This document shows, in pieces, positions 11,785 through 23,271 of a DNA stretch of 50,911 bases (position 1 is its first letter; each line of letters starts with the position of its first letter). The DNA lies in assembly GCA_014904985.1 (NCBI GenBank), contig MU128943.1, forward strand, positions 181,721 to 232,631, written 5' to 3'. The stretch comes from Hydnum rufescens UP504 (taxonomy: Eukaryota > Basidiomycota > Agaricomycetes > Cantharellales > Hydnaceae). Position numbers and translations under genes: made by a program. The notes under the pieces were generated by a model. That model searched no databases and had not been told where the DNA came from. It saw only the letters and a program-made list of their open reading frames with translations.

Positions 11785-12505
11785 GTGAAAGCTGCTCTTT
11801 TTGTGCTGCTTTAAATTTGTTTACTAATGAATCTTTATTATCTTAGATTGTGGCCTGATCTGGGGCACGAGGTGGAACCCCACCCAATGATGGGTGTGCA
11901 AACAGCCAAAGCCCAAATGGTAACACACGAGGCAAAAACACAAATGAAAAAACAATGAACAAAAATGCCACCAACAAGACTGTGATAGGTGAGAACATGC
12001 CCAATGAATGGCTGTACGAACCACACACCCGCCATGGCGGGTGCATGGTTGTATATAAGGTAAATGATTCAGTGCACCCAACGGCACAAAAAGTGCAGCA
12101 AATGCTGCACTTTTTGTGCCAGTTTTAGTTTTAATTCTTAACTAAATTTTTATGTACTGTCCTAGGTGGTCACCTGAACTGGAACCCATGAAGTAAGGAC
12201 CTGCCAAACGAGCCCCTGAGATGACAAACCACTGCACAGACACGAGCCAAATGCAACCCCCAAATGGCAAACCACCAAACCAGGACCAGAAACGAGGTGT
12301 AAACCACGCACTGAGAATGCCCCACACGAACCACACACCTGCTGTGGCAGGTGTGTGGTAATATATAAGGTAAGTAAATGTAGTGTATGCAACCATGCAA
12401 AAAGAGCAGCAAATGCTGCTCTTTTTGTGCTGGTTATGATCTCTTACCAACATATTATCAATTTTTCTAGGACATTGCCTGAACCGGAACCCACCAAATG
12501 AACAT
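11785..12505 (+). repeat. E1 right array, first part
   Basis: Starts inside the 3' half of an intron hairpin (GCTGCTCTTTTTGTGCTGC), then TTTACTAATG...TCTTAG. Further exon hairpins at 12,020-12,050 and 12,330-12,359; intron hairpins at 12,084-12,120 (stem AAAAAGTGCAGC, paired with GCTGCACTTTTT) and 12,396-12,430. Donors read AAGGTAAAT or AAGGTAAGT and acceptors CCTAG or TTCTAG. The last exon is split at 12,506 by LTR A3. Confidence 0.75.
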
Positions 12506-13721
12506 TGTAAGCAGGATGGTTAAGGACCAATCCAACTACTGTCCATGTTGTTGAGGAGAGGACAAATGAAGGGAGCCATGGGGACAATTTGAATATTCAG
12601 GTCCGGGAAAATGAAGGTCTTTTAGGATAATAGAAAATCCCAATGAACAGTGATTGCTCAAGGGAGTAGATCAGTGTCACAAAATAAGATGTCAAGGCCA
12701 CACCCTGGAGTTGTCCTCTTGACACTATTCAGTCTAAATGTGGCTGTACACAGTCTTGACAAGTGGGAAATCTCCTCCAGACAGTGGCAATACTTCAGTG
12801 CCTCAGACTGTGATAGGGGGAAAAACCAAATATTTACATGCTCCCTCCCCTTTATATACATTCCAGACCACAATTCAAAATTCTGGAAGAAAAGCAGAGA
12901 TAAGGGAAGCATAATGAAAAAGAAATGAAGCTAAAAGCTTCAAAACTGGTGGAGATATTCAAGAATCAAGTGAAAAAGAGACAAAAACACTTTACAAGGC
13001 ATTACTCCCTTGAAACTGGATAGATTCCCTTAAGGAATGGTGGAATAGGTCTCCCTGAGTTTTCTTTGCATCAGAATTAAGAGGGCTGGAACCAATTTGT
13101 CATTTGTGTTGGTGGAGCAAGGGGGGAGTCATGAGGAAGGGGTTGTCTTGTGAAAAATGGAGTTTGCATTTGTTAGTTTTGCCCTTGGTACTGTTCGATG
13201 CGTATTTTTAACAGCTTTCAGGGTGTGGTACTCGCGAACGAATCCGATAAGAATTGGTTTTTAAAATCAATAAATACTCCTTCAAAGTATGAATCATGGA
13301 AAGATATCGTTACAGGGACCGCATTTTTGATCTGTTCGTTTCGTGTTTGGTACCGTTAGATAGGTACAATTCATGTCTTTCTAGGCGCAGTTGTTTCGAG
13401 TCGATCTGATCAAAACTGATGGATAAATTTGAAAAATACTCCTTTAGAGTGACATAATCCCTTTTTGAATCATGTGACAGGTCTGCAGGTCCAGAATGAA
13501 GGCCAGGCACAGTCCGCGTCATTACATAATCACAATTCTTCACCCTTAAGGCAAAGGAACAATGTGAAATGGTGGGTTTCAGACATGTAGAATTTAGATT
13601 GTTTCTCCAATGAATGAAGGGTGTGAAAATTAAGGACTGGATGGATGATCAATTCATTTGTTTGGTTGGAAAATCGGCTTCAGATAAGGTTTCTATGTTG
13701 TAGGGATTTATCCCTCCAACA
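12506..13721 (-). mobile_element. Solo LTR, family A, copy A3
   Basis: On the minus strand it starts TGTTGGAGGGATAAATCCC and ends CCATCCTGCTTACA, matching A1 and A2. It is shorter (about 1.22 kb) and more diverged than either. Flanks are ACAT and ACAC, an imperfect 4-bp duplication. It interrupts an E1 exon that continues at 13,722. No internal retrotransposon region remains. Confidence 0.8.
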
Positions 13722-14462
13722 ACACACACCAAACAAACCCCCCCCCTCCCAAACAACCAACTGCTGAATGAAGGCCCACCGAATGCAACCCACCAAATGA
13801 GACCCACCAAGCAAAGACCCACCAAACAAATAACCACATAAACCACACACCTGCTTCGGTGGGTGTGTGGTAATATAAGGTATGTTTTTATTACTGTAAA
13901 TACAGTGGTGCAAAAGGAGCAGCAAAAGCTGCTCTTTTTGTGCTGCTTTGAATCATTGATACTAACATATCTCTTATTTTAAACACGCCCGCCAAACCAG
14001 AGGCTGAAACACGACATGCCAAGAACACCCCCCAGATGAAACCCAGTAATGGGAATGCATGGCACAAGGCTGCAGGGGCCCTGAACGAACCGCACACCCA
14101 CTTTGGTGGGTGTGTGGCAATATTGGGTGAGTTTTTGAGTACAGTACAGCACCAAAAGAGCAGCACCAACTGCTCTTTTGGCACTGCTTGCATTTTTTTT
14201 TTTTTTTCCTTTTACTAATGTATTCACTATTCTAGGCTCCTTTTCTCTCCATGAAACCTCACCCAAAGCCAGCACAGACAAAGCCCAAGGCACAACACTG
14301 ACGTACGCAGCCACTCAAAAGCCCAGCCCCCAAACACCCACAATGACCACCACAGCAAGTCAAATATGATACCACACACCCACTGTGGCAGGTGTGTGGT
14401 ATTACTAGGTGAGTTTTACATGTACTACAATGCCAAAAGAGCAGCATCAGCTGCTCTTTTGG
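13722..14462 (+). repeat. E1 right array, second part
   Basis: Exon hairpins at 13,840-13,872, 14,090-14,118 and 14,369-14,402. Intron hairpins at 13,909-13,942, 14,151-14,184 and 14,431-14,464. The last two use the variant arm GCCAAAAGAGCAG paired with CTGCTCTTTTGGC. Donors are AAGGTATGT, GGGTGAGT and TAGGTGAGT. The final hairpin runs directly into the terminus of E3. Confidence 0.75.
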
Positions 14463-15612
14463 CACCTTGGTCAGTCATCTAAGCCTACCTAGTTAGGTAC
14501 CACTTCCAGGGCAGATAATGGTACCTAAGTAGGTCCCATCACTATTCCAGCCGAAATGGCCATTTTTATGATTTCACTTGCTGGCCCAGAATTGGCCAAA
14601 ATGGCCGAAAATTGGCTGAAACTGGGACTTAGAGTCTCAGACTTGCAGCAGGCCATAATGGCCCTACTGGGGATAATGTATTCCATTTATAATTATTTGT
14701 TTATTATCACTATATTATACATATACTGCCCCAGGTCAGCAGGGCAGTCTGATGTTTCATTCTTATTCTTGTTTATTTATTTATTCAAAAATTCAATTTT
14801 AAAAAAACATACCACACAGCCTAGTGAGTGTGGTACCATCTGTAGATCTCAAAAAAAAAAACAACTTAGTAGCACCACACACCCGCCAGGGCGGTACCAT
14901 CCATAGAAATCAAAAAAAAAAAAAGTACTTAGGACCACACCTGCCATAGCAGGTGTGGTGCCATCCATAGAAATCAAAAAAAAAGTACTTAGTAGCACCA
15001 CACCCGCTAGGGCGGGTGTGTGGTGCCATTCATAGAAATTTTAAAAAAAAAGCACTTAGTAGCACCACACACCCACTAGGGCGGGTGTGTGGTGCCTTCC
15101 ATCACTTCATCGGGTTTGGCTGGTTTTCAAAGGGGGGGGGATGTCACGGGTGGCATCTGTTACATGATAACCTAGAATAAATAAAAGATATGTTAGCTCT
15201 GAACAAAAAGTAGCACAGAAAGAGCAACTCCTGCTGCTCTTTCCATGCCACCTGCTAAATGGAAACAAAAAAAAGACCTTCTGTACCACACACCCCCACT
15301 GAGGGGGGTGCATGGTACCAGGCGTTGCTGCCTTGGGGACTCGGATGGGCATTCACCCAGCTCATTGGTGGCCATTTGGGGGGGCATGGCTCAGTGGTTC
15401 ACCATTGTGCGGGTCATTGTTTCGGGAGCTTTGGATTCGATCCTAGAATGATAGCATACATTAGTATTAAAAAAAAATTCGAAGTGACGCAAAAGGAGCA
15501 GCTTGCACTGCTCCTTTTGCATCACCATATGTGTAAAAAATTTTAAAAAATACCTATAGTACCACACACCCGCTTTGGCAGGTGTATGGTACTCATTTTG
15601 GCCTGCAGCCAT
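14463..15612 (-). mobile_element. E3, first segment (left terminus and start of array)
   Basis: Starts CACCTTGGTCAGTCATC, the reverse complement of the E2 and E4 right ends, so E3 lies inverted relative to them. The terminal 340 bp match the E2 and E4 right ends, including the GGTACC stem. Intron hairpins at 15,213-15,249 (decayed) and 15,487-15,526; exon hairpins at 15,283-15,319 and 15,559-15,592. E3 is interrupted at 15,613 by E5 and resumes at 21,799. Confidence 0.65.
14809..15101 (-). repeat. Tandem satellite of exon hairpins without intron hairpins
   Basis: Five copies of a 60-65 bp unit: exon hairpin (ACCACACACCCGC type) plus ATCCATAGAAATC, an A tract and AGTACTTAGTAG. Copies begin near 14,809, 14,873, 14,934, 14,996 and 15,061. 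It lies at the outer (transcript 3') end of the array, as does the pair at 11,378-11,473 in E2. Confidence 0.8.
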
Positions 15613-16180
15613 CAGGCTGGTCAGACACTTCCATTGATCTCAAAAGGCATGTCATTTTGATGTTTGTATAGGACCTAATAGGCCTGTGTTCTCTTTGATA
15701 TCAAATATTGATCAAAATGGGCCTTTATATCGAACAAGTGCAGTTTGACATAGTTTTGACATCAATTTGAGATCAAAGTAGGGACTTGGAACTTTTACTT
15801 GTAGAACTCTGCAATACCACTGGCCGACCTGTCAATTGCCTAATATCCTAAATAGGAAATTATGTAATGCACCCAAAAAAGCAATGACATAATTGTGCAC
15901 AACAATAATATTACATAATATTAAATTACATAATTAGTTGATGATATAATTAAATATATTATATAATACCTATTACCTAATATACATATTACCTAATTGA
16001 TTACATAATCCAGGTTGCATTACTACACCAGTGCCGATAAGAGGGGGCACCCCTGCCCCGACCAACTCAAGGGGTGGGGGAGGGGGTAGAGGGGCCACCA
16101 GAGGGGACAGGGGCCCCTGGGTGTACACTTAGGGGGATCCTACAATGGGGGGATGATGGGTTAGTTCAAAAAATCAGTAG

Positions 16181-16283
16181 TAGTGCAAAAAGGGCAGCCA
16201 GAGGCTGCCCTTTTTGTACTAGAGTAGCTAAAGTTACAATAACATACCTTAACACCACACCCCAGTCTATACTGGGGTGTGGT
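16181..16283 (-). repeat. E5 outermost left array unit
   Basis: Intron hairpin 16,181-16,220 with stem CAAAAAGGGCAGCC paired with GGCTGCCCTTTTTG, and exon hairpin 16,253-16,283 (CCACACCCCAGT/ACTGGGGTGTGG). Both differ from the consensus on both arms. The flank 15,613-16,180 is terminus sequence with AT-rich TTACATAAT blocks and a GGGG/CCCC-rich stretch, and no gene. Confidence 0.75.
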
Positions 16284-16429
16284 GGCTTGTCCTGGGCTCT
16301 TGGTGGATGGAGGTGGTGTCGTGTCGCACAACAGAAAAAAATTGCCAGCAATTGCCAGTAAATTGAACCCAGGACTCAACACGGCAGTTGCCCAGTTTCA
16401 AAGGCAAGCCACCTGCTGCTATGAAAAAG

Positions 16430-17022
16430 CCTAAATGCAGTAACCAGATAGACCAATATAAAAGGGTGCATTAGATAATATTCCATAATAACTTTGGATA
16501 ATATCCCATTACATAATACAGTGATTCCCATTAAAAAAAGCCTAAATGCAGAAATTGGATGAAGTACATTGAAATAAGTGCTAAGCAGATCATTCTGAAA
16601 TTTGGTGCATGATTAGAGACTACTTCTATGCAAATCATACTAAAATTTCAGCCAGATCCATTCATTAATTACAGAGCTATAAGGATAATAAGTTTAAATA
16701 TTGAAAATAAACTTACTCCCCCCACAGACAAGGTATGGACTTGAAATTTGACATGGGGTATGACCACATAATTAACTAAACATGTGCCAAGAATCAGCTT
16801 ATTCTGTTTGCTTCTAGGTATTCAACTCCCTTTTCAGGCAACAAAAGAACAAAAGCTACCATGAATGTTAAACAGTTTAAAATAGATGTGAACTGGGTGG
16901 AATAGGCTTATAATATTATAACCCTGACTATATCTGAAAATGGAATCAATTGGATGTGTGGAAGTGGCTGAAATTGAGGGGGAGGGGAAGAAAGATCAAA
17001 AGTCCATTACATAAGATGTAGA
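16430..17022. other. AT-rich stretch with no recognised gene
   Basis: GAAAAAGCCTAAATGCAG-like sequence occurs near 16,422 and again near 16,533. I see no coding frame, hairpin unit or tRNA. It separates the outermost E5 unit from the fold-back element at 17,023 and may belong to the same insertion. Confidence 0.5.
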
Positions 17023-18127
17023 GCAGGGGTGGCTCTGATATTACATCACTGAGTTAATACATATGTGGGGAGTGCACATGACAGATATCAGCCCAACTGG
17101 ACTCCATTTAGGGAGTGCTCCACAGGCCTCCCCCCTAAACAACAATTTCCTCCCCAGAGCCTTCCATCCATGCAATTGCCTTGAAAATACACACTTAGGT
17201 CATCCAAACACATCTATAACATCCCTCAAACTTTCAAATTCATGGCTCCAGTGCCAGAGTCTCTATAATATTTTCAAGTTTCACTGAAATACACCCTGCA
17301 GTTGGGACACTTCCAAAGCTCCAATCACTCTGATTTTTTGTAGGCCACACCTGCTCACCATTTGAGCCTCAGCCCCCAAATTTCAGCCCATTCTGAGGAC
17401 TTTTGATATCTGTCACATGACCAAGATCTTCCCCTCCCCCTGCTTCACTCAGTCCTCTAGTTCATATGGACTTTGTTGCCATCTGGAGTAGTAGCATGTG
17501 ACAGTGTATGATTCAAATTTCAAGATATTCCATGCAATATTCATGGAGTTATTCAAGAAACATTCTAGATCAATTCAATTTGGGGGTCAGAACAGTGTAT
17601 TTAGTGGAAATACTGCTGTTCTGACCCCCAAATTGAATTGATCTAGAATGTTTCTTGAATAACTCCATGAATATTGCATGGAATATCTTGAAATTTGAAT
17701 CATACACTGTCACATGCTACTACTCCAGATGGCAACAAAGTCCATATGAACTAGAGGACTGAGTGAAGCAGGGGGAGGGGAAGATCTTGGTCATGTGACA
17801 GATATCAAAAGTCCTCAGAATGGGCTGAAATTTGGGGGCTGAGGCTCAAATGGTGAGCAGGTGTGGCCTACAAAAAATCAGAGTGATTGGAGCTTTGGAA
17901 GTGTCCCAACTGCAGGGTGTATTTCAGTGAAACTTGAAAATATTATAGAGACTCTGGCACTGGAGCCATGAATTTGAAAGTTTGAGGGATGTTATAGATG
18001 TGTTTGGATGACCTAAGTGTGCATTTTCAAGGGAATTGCATGGATGGAAGGCTCTGGGGAGGAAATTGTTGTTTAGGGGGGAGGCCTGTGGAGCACTCCC
18101 TAAATGGAGCCCAGTTGGCAGCCCTGG
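17023..18127. mobile_element. Fold-back element with hAT-like tips
   Basis: Near-perfect inverted repeat with arms of about 510 bp (17,092-18,118), centred near 17,609 with a loop of about 30 bp. Outer tips are CAGGGGTGGC and GGCAGCCCTG, which resemble hAT termini. Flanks (ATGTAGAG and GCTATAAG) do not give a target-site duplication, so the family assignment is tentative. It is inserted in the left arm of E5. Confidence 0.7.
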
Positions 18128-18289
18128 CTATAAGATTATAGGCTAAAAACCCACGAAGCTCCTGTGATAATTCATGCTATCCAGGATAGCATATGATTAC
18201 TAATATTCAAATACTATTATTATTATTATTATTATTATTGATTTATTTATTATACACATACATCTGGTGAGCCGATGGCTCACCAGTAC

Positions 18290-19563
18290 CACAGAAAGAG
18301 CAGCCAGAGCAGCTCCTTCTGTGCAACTGTATCTAATACAATAAAAAGACCTTTCACTAACACACCCACCGCAGCGGGTGTCATTCCTGTGTTACTTGCC
18401 TGCCATTTGTCGGGTCATTGCTTGCCAGGGTTTCATTTACCGGATGTCATTCACCAGGTTTGGGGATGGGGGCTGGGCTCAGCTTGTGGGCTATGATAAA
18501 CAATACATTAGTTACAAGTCAAAGCAGCGCAAAAAGAGCAGCCATGGCTGCTCCTTTTACACCGCTGTAATGTATAGAAACTCAAAAAACATACCTTAAA
18601 TGAACACACCTGCCCCAGTGGGTGTGGTTCATATGTCCATCATTGGCCGGGGTTCCACTTGGGGGAACCCCGTTCCGCAGTTTCGTTCGGGGGTTTGGCT
18701 TGTGGGCCTTCGTTCGGCGGTTTTGGGATCGCAGGGCTTCGCTCGGCGGGTTTGGGATCGTGGGTTGCAGTCGTGGGGTTTGGGGTCACAGTTCGTGTGG
18801 GTTCAAGTCCCAGATCTAGAAAAATAAAGACGTCAGTTAAATATTAAAGCATCACAAGAAGAGCAGCTTACGCTGCTCTTCTTGCACCACAAAAAAAAAA
18901 TACTCATCTTGTAGTACCACACCCGCTGCCATGGGTGTGGTACTTTATTTTGCACTGTGGGGGGGCGAACAGGCTCTTGGGTGCCTGTTCGTACTGCTGC
19001 TCAGGTTTCGATACCTGGGGTTGCGGGGGTCATTATTTGCTCAGGTGAAAGGCAAAGACCTAAATAGAAAAACAAGTTAGTTAAGTGAAGGCAGTGCAAA
19101 AAGAGCAGCTTTCGCTGCTCTTTTTGCGCGGCCATATCTACTGGGGGGACTCACCTTAGGAATACTACCACACACCCACTGCAGTGGGTGTGTGGTTCCT
19201 TGGGCCCCTTGTTGTCTGTCACCCTGGTGTCTGTCGCGTTATTGTTCGGCGCATCGTCGTTTGGCACATTGCCATTTGGTGCGTTGTCGTGTGGCGTGTT
19301 GTCATTTGGCACATTGTCATTTGGCACGTTGGTGTCTGTCACGTTCCTGGTTGGGCTTTCCCATTTGGGGCCTCATCGCTTGGCGAATTGTCGCTGTGGA
19401 CTAGGTCATGATCTAGAATAATAAAAGACGTGTTAGTAAAAAAATCCAAAGTAGCGCAAAAAGAGCAGCTTTCGCTGCCCTTTTTGCGCCATTGTAGCTA
19501 CTACAATTAAAAAAAACACTCACTTTAGATGACCACACACCCGCAGCAGCAGGTGTGTGGTTG
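18290..19563 (-). repeat. E5 left array: hairpin exon/intron units (minus strand)
   Basis: Intron hairpins at 18,290-18,324 (decayed), 18,527-18,562, 18,852-18,887, 19,094-19,129 and 19,454-19,490. Exon hairpins at 18,359-18,381, 18,601-18,631, 18,912-18,942, 19,167-19,196 and 19,530-19,563. The 18,852 stem is the AAGAAGAGCAGC variant, paired on both arms. Read on the minus strand, introns run from donors such as AAGATGAGT or AAGGTGAGT through CTAAC to TTCTAG or TCTAG. The exon at 19,200-19,430 carries a degenerate TTGGCACATTGTCA minisatellite. 18,128-18,280 holds a (TTA)n microsatellite. Confidence 0.8.
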
Positions 19564-20079
19564 TCTGCTTCCATTCTTGGGCGTTTGCCCTGCTTCCCTT
19601 TCTGGGCAGTTGTGTTCGGTGGGTGTGGAGTTCCGAAGAAAGAACGCGACTCAATGCCGGCAATTGCCAGAACCCAAAAAGCGCTCAAGTCCTGGTGGCA
19701 TGAGCACAATCTCAATTCATAGCAAATATCTAGACATGAAATAAATAATATATAATAAATATGAGTCCAAAAATGAAAAGAAGACAACGATAATAGGTCA
19801 GAGCTCAATTAGGCATCTCGTGCCTTATTGAGCTCTGACCTATTATCATCGTCTTCTTTGCATTTTAGGGCTCATATTTATTATATATTATTTATTTCAT
19901 GCCTAGATATTTGCTATTAATTGAGATTGTGCTCATGGCGCCAGGACTTGCACGCTTTTTGGGTTCCGGCAATTGCTGGCATTGAGTTGCACTCTCTCTT
20001 CGCAGCTACCCAACCAGACCACCACCGCCTAGAAAGGCAAGCAAACAACCACACACCCGCAGCAGCGGGTGTGTGGTTG
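19530..20079. repeat. E5 central palindrome, candidate divergent promoter
   Basis: Inverted repeat centred near 19,818. It is shorter than those of the other elements: the inner AATTCCCTA core is missing and the arms meet at AGGCATCTCGTGCCTTATTG. Each arm has an AT-rich ATATATTATTTATTTCATG block, then a first-exon block (GCCGGCAATTGCC) ending in the exon hairpin. Confidence 0.85.
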
Positions 20080-21440
20080 TATCAGGTAAGTTCTTCTCCT
20101 AGTGGATATCACAGCGCAAAAAGAGCAGCGAAAGCTGCTCTTTTTGTGCTGGTTTTGAACATTCATGACTAACAAATCTTTTAATATTATAGGTCATGAC
20201 CTCAACCCACATGAGCCCCAAACACGGACCCACCGGCCAAAGCCCCATGAAACAAAAACCTGCTGCCCAGCAGCCTGCAAAGTGAAAACCCACCCATCAA
20301 TGACCCACCAAATGAAAACCCGCCCACCGGACAAAAAACAAGGCATAACGAAAGCTGCCAAGCAGCAACACGCCCAACAAGTGCCCCCCAGGAACCACAC
20401 ACCCGCTGCAGCGGGTGTGTGGTACAATACATGGTGGGTTTCCCCCCCCAATATCTACAGCCGCGCAAAAAGAGCAGTGTAAGCTGCTCTTTTTGCACTG
20501 CTTTAATCTTAAATTAATTTTTGTAGTTCCTAGACTCAAATCTATGTGAACCCCCGACCACAAACCCGCCAAATGAAGACCCAGTGAACGAAACCATGCG
20601 AACAACCCCCCCCTCGAGCGACAACCCAGTGAACGAAACCCCGGGCCCTACCAAATCAAAACGCGGCCATGGCGCAAAACAGGGCACCACACCCTGCCAC
20701 ACGGCCAGTGTGTGGTGCTACAAGATGAGTTTTTTATTTATTTATTTATTTATTTTGTGGCACAAGAAGAGCAGCGTAAGCTGCTCTTCTTGCAATGGAT
20801 TTAACTAACATAATTTATTCTTCTAGATCTTGAACTCAAACCCCCATGAACCCCCGACCCCAAACTTGCCGAACGAATGCCCACCACCAAAACCCGACAT
20901 ACGAATGCCCGCCAAATGAAGACCCGCCAAATGAAGACCTGCCAAATGAAGACCCACCGAATGAAGACTCACCGAATGAAGACCCACCAAACACAGACCC
21001 GCAAATGGAGGTCCGCCATACAAAAACCCACACACCCACTGTGGGGTGTGTGTGGTTATATATAGGTAAGTCTCCTGTCTAGGTGACCGCACAAAGAGAG
21101 CAGCAAATGCTGCTCTCTTTGTGCTGATTTCAAATTTTAACTAACATACCTGTTACTCTAGGACATTGCCTGAACCAGAAGCAGTGAAACAACAACCCAC
21201 AGCCCAAAGAGACAGGCAGACCCCCCCCAAACAACAATCTGCCGAACGAACACTGGCCAAATGGCCAACAAACACACACAACCAAAAACAAAACCGCCCA
21301 AACCACACACCCGCTGCAGCAGGTGTGTGGTAATATATAAGTAGTGTACGCAACCGTGCAAAAAGAGCAGCAAATGCTGCTCTTTTTGTGCTGGTTATAA
21401 ATTTTAACTAACATCTTATTGATTTTTCTAGGACATCGCC
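20046..21440 (+). repeat. E5 right array: five hairpin exon/intron units (plus strand)
   Basis: Exon hairpins at 20,046-20,079, 20,393-20,423, 20,684-20,718, 21,027-21,058 and 21,301-21,333. Intron hairpins at 20,112-20,149, 20,463-20,498, 20,762-20,792, 21,088-21,124 and 21,357-21,391. The first unit is textbook: GTATCAGGTAAGT, hairpin with GAAA loop, GACTAACAAATC, ATTATAG. The exon at 20,827-21,062 carries a 15-bp CCAAATGAAGACCCG minisatellite. Stems at 20,762 and 21,088 are altered on both arms (AAGAAGAGCAGC; CAAAGAGAGCAGC). The E5 right terminus follows with no gene. Confidence 0.85.
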
Positions 21441-21798
21441 TGAACCAGAACCCAGTGAATGAAACACATGCCCATAGATAGATGTGTATATAATAAATTA
21501 ATGATTATCCATGAGAACAAAGAATAATAAGTAAATAATCATAGTTGCCGATAAGCCCGTATGGCCCATTGACCCGCTTGGGGGCATTCCTGGGCTTGCT
21601 GGGGCCTATCCTGATACCCCCAGGCAAATATGAGTTTGATATCAAAATGCCTATGGGCAGACTTACAGATTGACCTAAGGTCACCCTGTTGAAATTATTT
21701 GAGATCAAAGGATTTTGATGCCTCATAGGCAATTAATTTGATGTGGTTCGACATGCCTTTTGAGATCAGTCCAAGTGGCTGACCAAGGTGGCAGCCAT

Positions 21799-22261
21799 GT
21801 ACCTCCCACTGTTGGGTTTTCAGGCATGTACTCATTGAGGGGGAGCAAGATCTAGAAGAAAAAATTTAGATTAGTAAAAAGTTAAAAGTGATGCAAAAAG
21901 AGCAGCTGTCGCTGCTCTTTTTGCACCGCTATATCTATGGGGAATGGGACTCACCTTAGATGACCACACACCTGCCACAGCAGGTGTGTGGTCTGGCCCA
22001 GTTTCACTCCTCAGTTCGCTGGTCGGGTGTGGTGAGTTGTCATGGTTAGGGGGGTTGGTGGGGGTCATAGGTTCAGATGAGAACCTAGAAATCAGGATAA
22101 TAAATAAATAACATGTTAGTAAAAAAGAAAAAGAAGCTGCACCAAAGGAGCAGCTTATGCTGCTCCTTTGGGGCAATCACATTTATTCCTAGATATTACT
22201 TACCTTAAAATTACCACACACCCGCTTCTGCAGGTGTGTGGTTCGTTGGGTCCCGTGGTCT
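21799..22261 (-). repeat. E3 left array, second segment
   Basis: E3 resumes after the E5 duplication. Intron hairpins at 21,891-21,926 and 22,139-22,173 (stem CCAAAGGAGCAGC paired with GCTGCTCCTTTGG). Exon hairpins at 21,962-21,993 and 22,212-22,243. The last exon is split at 22,262 by LTR B3. Confidence 0.75.
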
Positions 22262-22559
22262 TGTGGAAGATAAAAACATCCAGTATCAGAAAATGTGAAT
22301 ATCCATTGATCCCAGCCATTGGAATGATCATGTGACCTATTACAAAATTATTTATGCCTATGCATGAAAACAGAGTTCATTTGATTACTCTGTCAGTTTT
22401 GATTGGAGAGGTACACCCATATAACTCTCGGAAAGCCACAATTCACACCTTTCGAATGGTACCAAACACAAGTCGAATGGACCAAAAATGCACTCTCCAG
22501 ACCAATTTTACTATCAAAATCCGGAATTTTTAGTAAAAAACAAATTTCTCTGTCAGTTC
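22262..22559 (+). mobile_element. LTR family B, copy B3, 5' part
   Basis: Starts TGTGGAAGATAAAAACATCC. Interrupted after GTCAGTTC by E4 and continued at 28,545. Comparison with the unbroken copy near 50,720 shows the two pieces join precisely apart from the 8-bp duplication. Confidence 0.85.
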
Positions 22560-23090
22560 AGGCTGGTCAGTCACATAGGGGACCTAATTTAGGTACCACT
22601 TTCGGGGCAGAAAATGGTACCTAATAGGTCCCCCAGACCTTACGGCCGAAATCAGGCTATTCCAATTCAGTTTTTGGGCCATCTATTGGCCAATCCATGG
22701 CTGTGCCAGATTATATATTTATTTATTATTATTTGTTTGCTATTTATTATTATTATTATTATTATTACTATTATTATATACATATTATACTATATACATA
22801 TTATACTATATACATATTATCCCCCCCCCCTGGGGTCTGCCACCACAGGGGGGGATGGTTTATTGTGGGTCATGCGCCCGCATATCCCCACCATACCCTC
22901 CGCAGCAAGTGCGGTCGGGGGCCAGTTCCTTTTGGGCACTCCCTTGAGGGGTTGGTCTTCATTTGTGGGGGTTCATTCGTAATTATTGTTCGCCGCATCT
23001 CGTTCGGCCGGTTCTGCTTGGGGGCTCGCGGGGATTCTGGTTCAGGACCTAGAGAAATAAATAATAAAATATTAGTGCAACAGTAATGCA

Positions 23091-23271
23091 GCACAAAAAG
23101 AGCAGCTTATGCTGCTCTTTTTGCGCCACAAGAATAAGAAATAAAAAAAATAAAAGAAAACATACGTTATAGTACCCCACACCCGCTGCGGCAGTGTGGG
23201 GTACTGAGGCCATGGGCTCTGGCTCGTACGTATGGCGGTTCGTACGGCAGTTTGTACGGGGGCTCGCACGG
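23091..23271 (-). repeat. E4 left array, outer unit
   Basis: Intron hairpin 23,091-23,127 and exon hairpin 23,172-23,204 (GTACCCCACACCCGC type). The minus-strand exon continues to 23,271 as TACGNACGG repeats and is split by LTR A1. 22,860-23,040 is the outermost exon. Confidence 0.75.

Larger units (their letters stand above)
15613..21790. mobile_element. E5, complete hairpin-array transposon (6,178 bp) with 8-bp TSD
   Basis: Starts CAGGCTGGTCAG and ends CTGACCAAGGTG. It is flanked by a perfect 8-bp duplication GCAGCCAT at 15,605-15,612 and 21,791-21,798, which shows transposition as a unit. The subterminal motif differs from E2-E4: blocks around TTTGATATCAAA and GATCTCAAAAGGCATGTC occur at both ends. 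Order: terminus, one array unit, a nested insertion region (16,430-18,250), minus-strand array, central palindrome, plus-strand array, terminus. No transposase frame is visible, so it is probably non-autonomous. An 8-bp duplication is usual for hAT and a few other cut-and-paste superfamilies. Confidence 0.85.

Noticed and set aside
20165..20482. Frames with recurrent HTPAAAGVW-like peptides across the arrays
   Set aside because: The peptide is the translation of the exon hairpin. Exon lengths such as 128 nt break any common frame, and frames run into introns and stops.
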